From Halalkalicoccus paucihalophilus (lineage in GTDB: Archaea; Halobacteriota; Halobacteria; Halobacteriales; Halalkalicoccaceae), in contig NZ_LTAZ01000001.1 of assembly GCF_001593955.1 (NCBI RefSeq), positions 310,001-374,000 on the forward strand: DNA of 64,000 bases. The letters run 5' to 3'. The notes beneath the pieces were generated by a model, which worked only from the letters and a program-made list of their open reading frames with translations, was not told where the DNA came from and searched no databases. The position numbers were made by a program, and so were the translations under genes. Of this stretch, positions 14,758-23,739 are shown piece by piece (position 1 is the stretch's first letter; every line of letters starts with the position of its first letter).

Positions 14758-15729
14758 ATGCCCGACGGATTTCCCGACTATCTGGACGTCGATTACGAGG
14801 ACGGCGAGGGAGAAGCGCCCGAAGAGTACCCGACGCTCGATGCGAAGATCGAGAAGGCGATCGAAGTGACTCGGCAGGGACTCGAACAGTACGAGAACCC
14901 CGCGGTGATGTGGACAGGTGGCAAGGACTCGACGCTTACCCTCTATTTCATCAAGGAGGTCGCCGAGCAGTTCGACCTCGAGGTGCCGCCGGCGGTGTTC
15001 ATCGACCACTACCAGCACTTCGACGAGATCCACGACTTCGTCGAGAAGTGGGCGGAGGAGTGGGACCTCGACGTGATCTACGCGCGCAACGAGGACGTCG
15101 GCGCGTACGTCGAGGAACACGACCTCGAACCCGGTGACGACATCGAGATCAGCGAACTCAACGAGCAGAACCGCCATCACGTGCGTGACCTGCTCGAGTA
15201 CGAGGACGAGACCTTCCCGTTCCTGCTCGACACCTACGTCGGAAACCACCTGCTCAAGACCGTCGCGCTCAACAACGCCCTCGAGGAACACGACATCGAC
15301 GGCGTCATCTCGGGCGTGCGCTGGGACGAACAGGAAGCACGGGCCGACGAGACGTTCTTCAGTCCCCGCCACGATCCCGACATCTACCCGCCCCACGACC
15401 GGATCCAGCCCATCCTACACTTCGACGAGGCGGCGGTCTGGGACGCCTTCTGGTACGTCGTCGTCCCCGAGACCGTCGAGGGCTACCCCGAGGAGGGCTA
15501 CATCCCCCAGGGCTACGACGACCTCCCCGAGGGCATCTCTCAGGAGGACATCCCGATCTCGCCCAAATACTTCGAGGGCTTTCGCTCGCTCGGCAGCGAG
15601 ATCAGCACCGAGAAGAGCGAGGAGGAGCCGGCGTGGCTGCAGGACCTCGACAACACAACCGAGCGCGCGGGCCGTGCCCAGGACAAGGAGGACCTGATGG
15701 AGCGCCTGCGCGACCTCGGCTACATGTAA
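14758..15729 (+). CDS. PAPS reductase-family (adenine nucleotide alpha hydrolase) protein, copy 1
   Basis: 323 residues. The PP-loop VMWTGGKDSTLTLYF (about 50-64) and VFIDHYQHFDEI identify a phosphoadenosine-phosphosulfate reductase/CysD-like nucleotide-binding enzyme. GVRWDEQEARADETFFSPRH and the DEAAVWDAFW helix match the sulfurylase/reductase core. The C-terminus RAGRAQDKEDLMERLRDLGYM is shared with the paralog at 16272. The reaction may be sulfate activation or reduction or another adenylation. No sulfate reduction operon is nearby, so the assignment stops at the family. TTAGCGTACA at 14746-14755 directly precedes the ATG and also precedes trpC. Confidence 0.82.
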   Translation: MPDGFPDYLDVDYEDGEGEAPEEYPTLDAKIEKAIEVTRQGLEQYENPAVMWTGGKDSTLTLYFIKEVAEQFDLEVPPAVFIDHYQHFDEIHDFVEKWAEEWDLDVIYARNEDVGAYVEEHDLEPGDDIEISELNEQNRHHVRDLLEYEDETFPFLLDTYVGNHLLKTVALNNALEEHDIDGVISGVRWDEQEARADETFFSPRHDPDIYPPHDRIQPILHFDEAAVWDAFWYVVVPETVEGYPEEGYIPQGYDDLPEGISQEDIPISPKYFEGFRSLGSEISTEKSEEEPAWLQDLDNTTERAGRAQDKEDLMERLRDLGYM

Positions 15730-15920
15730 CGTTCGCCGCGAGACCGGAATCCATCGACACGGGACGAGACCTTCGGTCGCTTTCCTTTCCCTGTGCGGGC
15801 AGTTAGTAGGGAGTTCCGTCGAACAACGGAGGGTCCATCAATCGACGACGGTTGGCTAGGTATGCGACGGTGAAACGTGCCTTAGAGACGGTTTCCATAC
15901 CCTGAGAGTGCCTTTCAGAG

Positions 15921-15930
15921 AATATATTTA
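15921..15930 (+). promoter_or_regulatory. TATA box of the small membrane protein gene at 15954
   Basis: AATATATTTA lies 24-33 bases before ATG 15954, the normal distance for a leaderless haloarchaeal transcript. A short inverted repeat ACCGG/CCGGT (15936-15951) sits between it and the start. The spacer 15730-15920 contains no convincing gene. Confidence 0.6.
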
Positions 15931-15953
15931 CAACACCGGAACCTACCGGTTGT

Positions 15954-16184
15954 ATGAACGAATCCACCCGTTCACGGGCCGTGAAGAACCGTTTCAGAGA
16001 CCCCGAAGTGACCATCGCGGCCGGCCTCCTCGCCATCGGCGCGGCGATCTACACGGTCGAGACGTATCTCTCGCCGACGCTCCTGATGAACGACGGGAAT
16101 CCCGCGACGTTCGCAGCCGTCTTCGGCGCGATGGGACTCCTCTATCTGGCCGTCCTGCTCGTCTCCGAAACCGCTAGCGCATAA
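15954..16184 (+). CDS. small two-transmembrane protein
   Basis: 76 residues: a basic N-terminus (MNESTRSRAVKNRFRDPE), a first hydrophobic span VTIAAGLLAIGAAIYTVETYL (about 19-39), a short outer loop (SPTLLMNDGNP) and a second span TFAAVFGAMGLLYLAVLLVS (about 51-71). The start is supported by a TATA box at the leaderless distance and by codon usage like its neighbours. It lies between the two PAPS-reductase-family paralogs, but nothing shows a shared role. Function unknown. Confidence 0.65.
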   Translation: MNESTRSRAVKNRFRDPEVTIAAGLLAIGAAIYTVETYLSPTLLMNDGNPATFAAVFGAMGLLYLAVLLVSETASA

Positions 16185-16271
16185 GCGAACGGCCGGAAGC
16201 GCTCGGTCCACTGTGGCGAGTGACGCTCGGAGACGACATACTATTACCGTCGAGCGCGTCACAGGTCGGTG

Positions 16272-17225
16272 ATGGCCGAGTTCCCGACGTATCTCGATGT
16301 CGACTACACCAGCGGCGAGGGCGAGAGCCCCGAGGGGTACCCGACGCTCGACGCGAAGGTCGAAAAGGCGATCGAAATCACGCACGTCGCCCTCGAACAG
16401 TACCGAAACCCGGCGGTGATGTGGACCGGCGGGAAGGACTCGACGCTCGTGCTCTACTTCGTCCGTGAGGTCGCCCGCGAGTTCGATCTCGACGTGCCCC
16501 CAGTGGTGTTCATCGATCACTTCGAACACTTCCCGGACGTCCTCGCGTTCGTCGAGCGGTGGGCCGGGAACTGGGACCTCGACCTGATCTACGCCAGAAA
16601 CGAGGAATTCGCCCGCCTCGGAGCCGATCCGGGCGACGAGATCCCGATCGACATCCTGAGCGAGGAAAACCGGCGGGAACTCCGCGACCGGCTGGCGTAC
16701 GAGGGCGATACCTTCCGATTCAGCGCCGACAGCTACGAGGGCAACCACCTGCTGAAGACTGTCGCGTTGAACGCGATTATCCGCGAAGAGGGGTTCGACG
16801 GCGTGTTCTCGGGCGTGCGCTGGGACGAACAGGAAGCACGGGCCGACGAGACGTTCTTCAGCCCCCGCCACGACCCCGAGAAATATCCGCCCCACGACCG
16901 GGTCCACTCGATCCTCCAGTTCGACGAGCGCGCCGTCTGGGACGCGATGTGGAGTCACGTCGTTCCCGACGCGGTCGAGGGGTATCCCGCGGGCCACGTT
17001 CCGCAGGACTACGACGGCCTGCCCGCCGGCGTCGAACCGGCCGACCTCCCGGTGAGCCCGAAGTACTTCGAGGGGTTTCGCTCGCTCGGCAGCGAGCGGG
17101 GATCGGCCAGAAGCGACGACCGTCCGGCGTGGCTCCAGGACCTCGATGGGACCACGGAACGGGCGGGCCGCGCCCAGGACAAGGAGGACCTGATGGGACG
17201 GCTGCGCGATCTCGGCTACATGTGA
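16272..17225 (+). CDS. PAPS reductase-family protein, copy 2
   Basis: 317 residues, a close paralog of the gene at 14758 with the same PP-loop (VMWTGGKDSTLVLYF), FIDHFEHFPDV, the same DEQEARADETFFSPRH block and the same C-terminal RAGRAQDKEDLM element. ATG 16272 is aligned with the paralog's start (MAEFPTYLDVDY against MPDGFPDYLDVDY); GTG 16269 is also in frame. The bases 16807-16861 are identical to 15308-15362, including third codon positions, while flanking sequence has diverged, which suggests gene conversion. The copies may have split substrate preferences, but which is which is unknown. Confidence 0.82.
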   Translation: MAEFPTYLDVDYTSGEGESPEGYPTLDAKVEKAIEITHVALEQYRNPAVMWTGGKDSTLVLYFVREVAREFDLDVPPVVFIDHFEHFPDVLAFVERWAGNWDLDLIYARNEEFARLGADPGDEIPIDILSEENRRELRDRLAYEGDTFRFSADSYEGNHLLKTVALNAIIREEGFDGVFSGVRWDEQEARADETFFSPRHDPEKYPPHDRVHSILQFDERAVWDAMWSHVVPDAVEGYPAGHVPQDYDGLPAGVEPADLPVSPKYFEGFRSLGSERGSARSDDRPAWLQDLDGTTERAGRAQDKEDLMGRLRDLGYM

Positions 17226-17283
17226 TCGATGACCGACCCGAATTCGCGTCCCTCGATGATCCCGGCGATCACCTCGCGTGGGT

Positions 17284-17469
17284 TTAGTGGGTCGCGCGGT
17301 ACTCGCCGTGTTTGACGCCGATGGCGAGCACGACGAGGCCGAAGATCACCATCGAGGGCAGCACCATCATCAGGACGGTCCCGGTCCCCATCATCGGCGT
17401 CGTCCCGACGACACCGAGTGCGATCAGCGCGATGAAGGCCGCTGCCGTCTTCGGGAGATCGAACTCCAT
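17284..17469 (-). CDS. small two-transmembrane protein
   Basis: 61 residues: MEFDLPKTAAAFIALIALGVVGTTPMMG with a first span (about 8-24), a glycine/methionine-rich turn, and a second span VLMMVLPSMVIFGLVVLAIGVKHG (about 32-54) with a short charged tail (EYRATH). The start at 17469 gives a typical N-in topology. Small proteins of this layout are common in haloarchaea. It lies convergent to the PAPS-reductase-like gene and divergent from trkH. No function can be given. Confidence 0.6.
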   Translation of the reverse strand: MEFDLPKTAAAFIALIALGVVGTTPMMGTGTVLMMVLPSMVIFGLVVLAIGVKHGEYRATH

Positions 17470-17624
17470 ACCCGATCCTTCGTCGCGGCGAGGATGAGAC
17501 TGTCGGTTGGACGCCCGTAGCCGAGGCGGTCGGCACGGATCGCGGACTCGCCGATCGGTCGTCTCCGGTGGGCGTCCATGACGGGACCGATGGAATATTT
17601 ACGGCCTCGGTCGAAGCGGGTCCA

Positions 17625-17660
17625 ATGAGCCGGGACGACGCACCGAGGGAGGAGTGCTAA
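17625..17660 (+). CDS. 11-residue upstream ORF coupled to trkH
   Basis: ATG 17625 opens MSRDDAPREEC, whose TAA stop shares its last A with the trkH ATG (TAATG, 17658-17662). A TATA-like GAATATTTA at 17593-17601 lies about 24-32 bases upstream, so the mRNA may begin at this ATG (leaderless). A Shine-Dalgarno sequence GGAGG (17648-17652) lies inside it at the right distance for trkH. It looks like a leader that loads ribosomes for reinitiation at trkH. Alternatively the peptide is incidental and only the SD matters. Confidence 0.4.
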   Translation: MSRDDAPREEC

Positions 17661-19180
17661 TGCGCAGTTACGTCGACTGGCGTGCGAGCGTTAGCCTCGT
17701 CGGGACGATCTGTAAGTGGCTCTCGGTGCCGCTCTCGTTCCCCCTTCTGATCGCGCTCTACTACGGCGACCCGCTCGCCCCCTTCCTCGGATTCATCGCG
17801 GTCGCGGTCGCCCTCGGAACGGGCCTCGGACGCCTCGAAACCAACCCCGACATCGGGGCACGCGAGGCGTTCTTGCTCGTTACGCTCGGGTGGGTAACGG
17901 TCGCCATCGTCGGCGCAGTCCCCTACGTCATCGCGGGCAACGGCACGATCGCCCACCCGATCAACGCACTGTTCGAATCGATGAGCGGCTTTACCACCAC
18001 CGGGGCGACCGTACTGGCGGACATCTCCTTCGAGACGCACTCGCGGTCCGTGCTGATGTGGCGCCAGCTCACCCAGTGGATCGGCGGGATGGGGATCATC
18101 GTCCTCGGGGTCGCGATCCTCTCACAGCTCTCCGTGGGGGGGATCCAGCTCATGGAGGCCGAAGCGCCGGGGCCGAGCGTCCAGAAACTCACGCCGACGA
18201 TCGCGCGGACCGCACGGATCCTCTGGGGGATCTATCTCACGGTGACGGTGGGCTACGTGGGCCTGCTCTACGGTCTTCACCTCGTCGGGCTGGCCCCGAA
18301 CATGGACCTCTACAACGCGATCGCCCACGGCTTTACGACCCTCTCGACCGGCGGCTTCTCACCCGAGGCCAGAAGCATCGAGGCATTCTCGCCGGCCGTC
18401 CAGTGGCTCGTCATCCCCTTTATGGTCGTCGCGGGGACGAACTTCGCGCTTGTCTGGCAGGCCTCGCAGTCGGGACTACGACCGTTCCGGGAGAGCACGG
18501 AGTTTCGCACCTATCTCGGCGTGATCGCCGGTTTCGGCGGCCTGATTACGGTCCTACTCGTGACGGGTGCGGGCGTCGACACGGCCGAACTGTTGATCGA
18601 GGACGGAGACGACGCGGTCCGCCACGCACTGTTCCAGATCGTCTCGATCCTCACGACGACCGGCTTCGCGAGCCTCGATTTCAACTTCTGGACCCCCTCC
18701 GCGCAGTTCCTCCTGTTCGTCGGGATGTTCATCGGCGGGATGTCCGGCAGTACCGCCGGCGGCGTCAAGATCATCCGCTGGATCGTCATCATCAAGTCCG
18801 CACGCCGAGAGCTCTTTACGGCCGTCCACCCCGAGGCGGTCAGACCCGTCCGGATCGGCGGGCAGGTGATCGACGAGCGCGCGATCCGCGGGATCTACGC
18901 CTACACGCTGCTGTACGTCGTGCTCTTTTTCGCGGGGACGCTGTTCGTCCTCGAGGACGCGGTCCGTGTCGGCATCGACATCCGGAGCTTCGAGGCGATG
19001 AGCGCGACGGCCGCCACGTTGGGGAACATCGGCCCCGGCTTCGGGACCGCCGGCCCGATGGCTACCTACGAGACGTTTCCCGACAGCACGAAACTCGTGA
19101 TGGTGCTTCTGATGTGGATCGGCCGCCTCGAGATACTGCCGGTCCTCGCGGTGTTCACACCGGCGTTCTGGCGGCGTTAA
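17660..19180 (+). CDS. trkH: TrkH family potassium uptake membrane subunit
   Basis: 506 residues with multiple transmembrane helices arranged in four M1-P-M2 repeats. The filter-like segments include SMSGFTTTGATVL (about 110-122), GFTTLSTGGFSPEAR, SILTTTGFASLDF and MSATAATLGNIGPGFG, each with the conserved glycine of Trk/Ktr pores. It forms the ion-conducting subunit of a Trk K+ importer, which salt-in haloarchaea need for osmotic balance; TrkA-type regulatory subunits must be encoded elsewhere, as none is in the window. The start ATG 17660 has an SD (GGAGG) seven bases upstream inside a short leader ORF. The stop overlaps the convergent zinc-ribbon gene. Confidence 0.92.
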   Translation: MRSYVDWRASVSLVGTICKWLSVPLSFPLLIALYYGDPLAPFLGFIAVAVALGTGLGRLETNPDIGAREAFLLVTLGWVTVAIVGAVPYVIAGNGTIAHPINALFESMSGFTTTGATVLADISFETHSRSVLMWRQLTQWIGGMGIIVLGVAILSQLSVGGIQLMEAEAPGPSVQKLTPTIARTARILWGIYLTVTVGYVGLLYGLHLVGLAPNMDLYNAIAHGFTTLSTGGFSPEARSIEAFSPAVQWLVIPFMVVAGTNFALVWQASQSGLRPFRESTEFRTYLGVIAGFGGLITVLLVTGAGVDTAELLIEDGDDAVRHALFQIVSILTTTGFASLDFNFWTPSAQFLLFVGMFIGGMSGSTAGGVKIIRWIVIIKSARRELFTAVHPEAVRPVRIGGQVIDERAIRGIYAYTLLYVVLFFAGTLFVLEDAVRVGIDIRSFEAMSATAATLGNIGPGFGTAGPMATYETFPDSTKLVMVLLMWIGRLEILPVLAVFTPAFWRR

Positions 19181-19326
19181 GCGACGTGATACCGGACGAT
19201 CGCTTCCTTGTCACACTCGGGGCAGCGCTCGACGCCCGCCTCGACCGTCGTCCCGCAGTGGCGACATTCCGAAACGATCTGCTCCGACCCGGAGAGATAC
19301 GCCCGCATCGTATCGAGAATCGGCAT
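19177..19326 (-). CDS. small zinc-ribbon protein
   Basis: 49 residues from ATG 19326: MPILDTMRAYLSG, then CRHCGTTVEAGVERCPEC, two CxxC knuckles (Cys21/24 and Cys35/38) that would bind one zinc. Many such mini-proteins are encoded in haloarchaea, and some affect stress responses or biofilm in Haloferax. It overlaps the trkH stop by four bases in convergent orientation. The reading frame extends further upstream, but the longer translation there lies antisense in low-complexity sequence and lacks support. Confidence 0.72.
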   Translation of the reverse strand: MPILDTMRAYLSGSEQIVSECRHCGTTVEAGVERCPECDKEAIVRYHVA

Positions 19327-19364
19327 GAGTGATAGACGTTTCAACACTCCGAGGTAATAATCCT

Positions 19365-20117
19365 TTATCTTCGCACGCAGCGCGAGGGACGGACCAGATC
19401 GGCGAGACCGACCACACAGCCCAGCAGCCAGCCACCCGGAACGGCGATCCCGAGCCACATCCCGACGCAGGCCACCCCTTCGAGGGTGTGATTCTCTCGG
19501 AGATACTCGCTTGCACCCACGGTCGCAAGCGGCCCGTCGAGCAGTCGGATCGCCAGTTCCGTGCTCCCCGAGGGGGTCGCCGATCCGAGGGTCACCGAAA
19601 CGAGCGCGGCGACCACGGGCGGGAGAAAGAGCACGGTCATCGCCGACGGGTAGACGAGGAGGACCGTCGTCCCGCGCCCGCCCACGCGCGAGAAGGTGAT
19701 GGCGGCCGCTGCTGCCACCGTCGCGACGACCACCGCGGCGGCGACCGCGATGAATCCCCGACGGGAGAACTGGAAGTGGGCCACGACCGTCAGCCCACCC
19801 CAGACGAGTACGGAGAGCCCGACGACGCCGACGACGCCCAGACTCGCCGCCGCCCGGTCGATCCGACGGGTGGGGTATCGCAGCGCGAATCCGACCACTA
19901 CGAGCGGGTACACCAGCGCCACGACGAGCGCGCCGACGCCGGCCCATCCCCCGTAGGCGACTCGACCGCCCGCCGTCTCCGGCATCAACGTTCCCGGCAC
20001 CGGGAGCGCGCCGCCGCGCTGTCGAGGGAAGAACAGTTCCATCCAACTCTCGTGTAACCGCCTCAGGTCGAGACGGATCGCCCCGACGGCCCCGGGGCGG
20101 TGTGACCGCACTGCCAT
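19365..20117 (-). CDS. integral membrane protein, unknown function
   Basis: 250 residues if ATG 20117 is used; ATG 20042 (MELFFPRQRGG) is an alternative. At least five hydrophobic spans are visible: GVGALVVALVYPLVVVGFAL, LGVVGVVGLSVLVWGGLTVV, GFIAVAAAVVVATVAAAAAI, VLLVYPSAMTVLFLPPVVAAL and GMWLGIAVPGGWLLGCVVGL. The conserved-looking PRQRGGALPVPG segment near the N-terminus has no motif I recognise. Upstream, the AT-rich 20125-20150 stretch supplies TATA-like elements on the minus strand at either start. Gene order gives no functional hint. Confidence 0.6.
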   Translation of the reverse strand: MAVRSHRPGAVGAIRLDLRRLHESWMELFFPRQRGGALPVPGTLMPETAGGRVAYGGWAGVGALVVALVYPLVVVGFALRYPTRRIDRAAASLGVVGVVGLSVLVWGGLTVVAHFQFSRRGFIAVAAAVVVATVAAAAAITFSRVGGRGTTVLLVYPSAMTVLFLPPVVAALVSVTLGSATPSGSTELAIRLLDGPLATVGASEYLRENHTLEGVACVGMWLGIAVPGGWLLGCVVGLADLVRPSRCVRR

Positions 20118-20168
20118 GCCGTCTAATTAGTATAAAATTACTTTATTGTTTTGGCAACAACAAATAGG

Positions 20169-20993
20169 CTACCAGGGCGCGAAGCTCGGATCGACCTGGC
20201 GTTCTTCCGTACTGATCCCGTCGATGGTTTCGACGTCCTCGGCGTCGAGTTCCAGCGACAGGGACTCCCAGTTGTCGCGGATGTGCTCCTCGCCGGTGGC
20301 CTTGGGGATCGCGGTGATGCCCTTCTCGCGGAGCCACGCGAGGCTGACTTGGGCAGCACTGGCGTCGTGTTTCTCGGCGATCTCCTCGAGTTGGGGCACG
20401 TCGAAGACCTTCCCGCGCGCGAGCGGCGAGTACGCGACCAGCGGGAGGTCGTGTTCGTCGGCGTAGGCTCGGAGGGTCTCCTGTGGAAGGAGGGGATGGC
20501 ATTCGACCTGATTCGCGAAGATCGGGACCGAACTCGCCTCCCGGGCCTCGTCGAGCTGGTCGGGTTCGAAGTTCGAGACGCCGACGTTCTCGACGAGCCC
20601 GTCGGCGACGAGCGTCGAGAGCGCGTCGAAGGTCCCTTCGGGGTCGTACTCGCCGGCCGGCCAGTGGATATAGAGGAGGTCCACGTACTCGACGCCGAGC
20701 TTCTCGAGGCTCTCCTCGGTGCTCTCGACGACGTCCTCGGGCGCGAGGTTCTCGATCCAGACCTTCGTCGCGAGGAAGATCTCATCGCGGTCGACGCCCG
20801 CGCGCTCGATCCCCTCGCCGACGCTCTCCTCGTTGCCGTAGGCCTGTGCGGTGTCGATGTGTCGATAGCCCATATCGAGGGCTTCCCGGACGCTCTCGGC
20901 GCACTCCTCTTCGTCCTCGTTCTCCCAAGTACCGAGCCCGAGCATGGGCATTCCGTTCACGCTGGCTACGTCGTCACTGGTCGGTGAGTCCAT
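20169..20993 (-). CDS. aldo/keto reductase
   Basis: 274 residues with the AKR (beta/alpha)8 signature: GLGTWENEDEEEC, GYRHIDTAQAYGNEESVGEGI (Asp and Tyr of the tetrad), LATKVW (Lys), YVDLLYIHWP (His), VGVSNFEPDQL, and the cofactor segment AIPKATGEEHIRDN. It would reduce aldehydes or ketones with NADPH; this short AKR5-like form is often a 2,5-diketogluconate or methylglyoxal reductase type, but substrate cannot be assigned. It ends just before the AT-rich spacer preceding the membrane protein gene and may be read into it. Confidence 0.9.
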   Translation of the reverse strand: MDSPTSDDVASVNGMPMLGLGTWENEDEEECAESVREALDMGYRHIDTAQAYGNEESVGEGIERAGVDRDEIFLATKVWIENLAPEDVVESTEESLEKLGVEYVDLLYIHWPAGEYDPEGTFDALSTLVADGLVENVGVSNFEPDQLDEAREASSVPIFANQVECHPLLPQETLRAYADEHDLPLVAYSPLARGKVFDVPQLEEIAEKHDASAAQVSLAWLREKGITAIPKATGEEHIRDNWESLSLELDAEDVETIDGISTEERQVDPSFAPW

Positions 20994-21062
20994 ACCCGAG
21001 GAAGGGGCGAGCGACGGATAGGCGTTCGGGATGCGGTAGCCGGGCGGCCTCGGAAAGCCCGC

Positions 21063-22745
21063 TTACAGCGCGCTACCGGGATGGTACTCGCCGAAGGCCT
21101 CGCGGAGGACGTCACATATCTCGCCGGTCGTCGCCTCGGCTTTCACAGCCTCGAGGATCGGGGGCATGACGTTCTCCTCGCCCTCGGCGGCCTCGCCGAG
21201 CGCCGCGAGCGCCTCGGCGACCGCCTCGTCGTCGCGCTCCTCGCGCACCCCCTCCAACCGGGCGATCTGACGCTGCTGGTCCTCCTCGGTGACCTCCTCG
21301 ATGTCCATCTCGGGTTCCTCGTCGATCTCGAACTCGTTGACGCCGACGATCACTCTACTACCATCCTCGATCTCGCGCTGGCGCTCGAAAGCGACGTCCT
21401 GGATCTGGCGCTGAACCCACTGGTCCTCGACGGCCTCGAGCATCCCACCCCGGTCGTCGACCTCGCGGATGATCTCGAACGCCTCCTCCTCGATCTCGTC
21501 GGTCAGCGCCTCGACGTAGTACGAGCCGGCAAGCGGGTCGATGGTGTCGGCAGCGCCCGACTCGTGGGCGAGGATCTGTTGGGTTCGCAGTGCAGTACGA
21601 ACGGACTTTTCTGTAGGGAGGGCAAGCGCCTCGTCCTTCCCGTTGGTATGCAAACTCTGCGTGCCGCCCAACACCGCGGCGAGCGCCTGGTACGCGACCC
21701 GGACGACGTTGTTCTCGATCTGCTGGGCGGTCAGCATCGATCCGGCGGTCTGGGTGTGGAACTTCAGCTGTTTCGCCTTTTCACTCTCGGCGTCGAAGCG
21801 CTCCTCCATAATCTGTGCCCACATCCGTCTGGCGGCCCGGAACTTCGCGACCTCCTCGAAGATGTCGTTGTGGGCGTTGAAGAAGAAGGAAAGTTGGGGG
21901 GCGAACTCGTCGACCGCTTGGCCCGCCTCCAGCGCTGCCTCGACGTACTCGATACCGTTTCCGAGGGTGAACGCGAGTTCCTGGGCCGCAGAGGCCCCGG
22001 CCTCGCGGATGTGGTAGCCCGAGATCGAGATGGTGTTGAAGTTCGGCACCTCCTCGGCGCAGAACTCGAAGACGTCGGTGATGATTCGCATTGAAGGTCC
22101 GGGCGGGTAGATGTAGGTGTTGCGCGCGATGTACTCCTTCAGCAGGTCGTTCTGGATCGTTCCCCTGAGGTCCTCACGGGGGACGCCCTGCTCGTCGCCG
22201 ACGGCGATGTACATCGCGAGCAACACGGCGGCGGGCGCATTGATCGTCATGCTCGTCGAGACCTCATCGAGGGGAATGCCCTCGAAGACGGCTTTCATGT
22301 CGTTGAGGGAATCGATCGCCACGCCCGACTTGCCGACCTCGCCGGCGGCCATCTCGGCGTCGGAGTCGTAGCCCATCTGCGTGGGGAGGTCGAACGCCAT
22401 CGAAAGCCCCGTTTGCCCTTGGTCCATGAGGTAGCGGTAGCGTTCGTTGGTTTCCTCGGCGGTACCCATCCCCGCGTACTGGCGCATCGTCCACAGGCGC
22501 CCGCGGTACATCGTCGAGTAGACACCCCTGGTATAGGGGTTCTCGCCGGGAAATCCCAGATCCTCCTCGTAGTCGAAGTCCGCGACGTCGTCGGGCGTAT
22601 ATAAGGGATCGATCTCGTGGCCGTCGGTGTCGGTCGTAAACGCCTCCTTTCGCTCGCCGAAGCGCTCGACGGTCGGGCCGCGCGTCTCCGCTTCCCACTG
22701 CGTCTTCCCCTCGCGGATCGATTCGAGTTCCTCCTGGTCGAACAT
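21063..22745 (-). CDS. mcmA: methylmalonyl-CoA mutase, large (substrate-binding) subunit
   Basis: 560 residues covering the substrate-binding TIM barrel only: [106 protein letters not shown] and the [13 protein letters not shown] motif. It interconverts methylmalonyl-CoA and succinyl-CoA with adenosylcobalamin. In archaea the B12-binding domain is a separate small subunit, and none is in this window. The C-terminal acidic helix region ([19 protein letters not shown]) fits the long archaeal form. The role could be propionate/odd-chain metabolism or the methylaspartate cycle; context does not decide. Confidence 0.93.
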   Translation of the reverse strand: MFDQEELESIREGKTQWEAETRGPTVERFGERKEAFTTDTDGHEIDPLYTPDDVADFDYEEDLGFPGENPYTRGVYSTMYRGRLWTMRQYAGMGTAEETNERYRYLMDQGQTGLSMAFDLPTQMGYDSDAEMAAGEVGKSGVAIDSLNDMKAVFEGIPLDEVSTSMTINAPAAVLLAMYIAVGDEQGVPREDLRGTIQNDLLKEYIARNTYIYPPGPSMRIITDVFEFCAEEVPNFNTISISGYHIREAGASAAQELAFTLGNGIEYVEAALEAGQAVDEFAPQLSFFFNAHNDIFEEVAKFRAARRMWAQIMEERFDAESEKAKQLKFHTQTAGSMLTAQQIENNVVRVAYQALAAVLGGTQSLHTNGKDEALALPTEKSVRTALRTQQILAHESGAADTIDPLAGSYYVEALTDEIEEEAFEIIREVDDRGGMLEAVEDQWVQRQIQDVAFERQREIEDGSRVIVGVNEFEIDEEPEMDIEEVTEEDQQRQIARLEGVREERDDEAVAEALAALGEAAEGEENVMPPILEAVKAEATTGEICDVLREAFGEYHPGSAL

Positions 22746-22835
22746 GCGGAACCCTACCGCGTGCAGGCTCTTAAGCGGTCGTCAATCGGGCATCCGCTCC
22801 GCGCCACTTTTGGCCGGTGGGACACAACGGAGGCT

Positions 22836-23087
22836 ATGGACACGCCCGTCGCCCCCGACGAGGGCGACCGCTCGCCGATCCCGGTCGACGAGGACAGCGA
22901 TCGCTGGCGGGCGGCCAAATACACGCTGCCGTTCGTCGCACTCGGGATCGCCGACGTGATACTCGTCATCGGCTGGGGGCTCAACCCGATCTGGGGCTTT
23001 GCGATCCTCCCGCCCATCCTGTTCATGAGCGTACTGACGTGGGTCGCGTTCAAGAGCGGCTTCGTCACCGATCGCGAGGACTACTGA
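22836..23087 (+). CDS. small two-transmembrane protein
   Basis: 83 residues: an acidic, proline-rich N-terminus (MDTPVAPDEGDRSPIPVDEDSDRW), then spans TLPFVALGIADVILVIGWGL (about 29-48) and GFAILPPILFMSVLTWVAF (about 53-71), and a short hydrophilic tail ending DREDY. ATG 22836 begins the natural acidic leader; the longer frame upstream runs antisense to the mutase gene. It is convergent with the acetyltransferase gene, overlapping by seven bases. Function unknown. Confidence 0.65.
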   Translation: MDTPVAPDEGDRSPIPVDEDSDRWRAAKYTLPFVALGIADVILVIGWGLNPIWGFAILPPILFMSVLTWVAFKSGFVTDREDY

Positions 23088-23659
23088 CGGCCCGTATCGT
23101 ACTTGTAGGTCGCCGTTTCGGGGTCGATCCCGAACTCCTCGGCGGGGATCTCGTCCCCGTTATCCCCCTCGGCGTCGGGTGCCGGTGATGCCACCTTGAA
23201 CCGCTCTCTGAGCCGGTCGGGCATCGAGAACTCCCCGATAACGAGGCTCGTCGCGATCACCTCCTCGTGGTGCTCGCGCTTGGCGTCGAGGCGGTCCCCG
23301 AGGGGTTCGGGAAGCGCCGAGCGCTCGATGGGTTCGAACCCGAACTGCAGCAGGTAGTCGGGTTCGGGTGCGAGCGCGTAGACCGTCTCGAACCCCTCGT
23401 CGCCCGCGTGATCGACGAGACGCTCGACGACGTGGGCGCCGACGCCCTGCCCGCGCCACGGTTCGACGACGCCGAGGCTGGTGACCTCACAGACCTCCTC
23501 GTGGAGCCGGAGACGACCGAATCCGGCCTTCTCGCCCGTCTCCTCGTCGAGCGCGATGACGTACTCCCGGGAGCGAAACGCCGCCTCGTCGAGGTCCATG
23601 CGCTCGATCTCCTCGAGGAGCCAGACCTCTTCTCGCTTCTTGGCGCCTCGGACGTACAT
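23081..23659 (-). CDS. GNAT family N-acetyltransferase (ArgA-like)
   Basis: 192 residues with the GNAT core: an N-terminal FRSREYVIALDEETGEKAGFGRLRLH strand pair, then CEVTSLGVVEPWRGQGVGAHVVERL (motif A, acetyl-CoA pyrophosphate loop RGQGVG), VYALAPEPDYLLQFGFEPI (motif B). The GFEPI element and the following basic region resemble amino-acid acetyltransferases such as the ArgA C-terminal domain. The C-terminal extension of about 50 residues (PDAEGDNGDEIPAEEFGID) is acidic and unassigned. Substrate unknown; an amino acid or a small molecule is more likely than a protein. Confidence 0.82.
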   Translation of the reverse strand: MYVRGAKKREEVWLLEEIERMDLDEAAFRSREYVIALDEETGEKAGFGRLRLHEEVCEVTSLGVVEPWRGQGVGAHVVERLVDHAGDEGFETVYALAPEPDYLLQFGFEPIERSALPEPLGDRLDAKREHHEEVIATSLVIGEFSMPDRLRERFKVASPAPDAEGDNGDEIPAEEFGIDPETATYKYDTGRQ

Positions 23660-23739
23660 ACATCGGGTTGGACCGCCCGCAGTAAAAGCCTTTCACGGCG
23701 ACCGAAAGGTTGAATCGCGCCGCTCGCGAATCCGGGTCC

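Noticed and set aside
17716-19332. 538-codon plus-strand frame overlapping trkH
   Set aside because: Out-of-frame shadow of trkH with arginine-rich composition.
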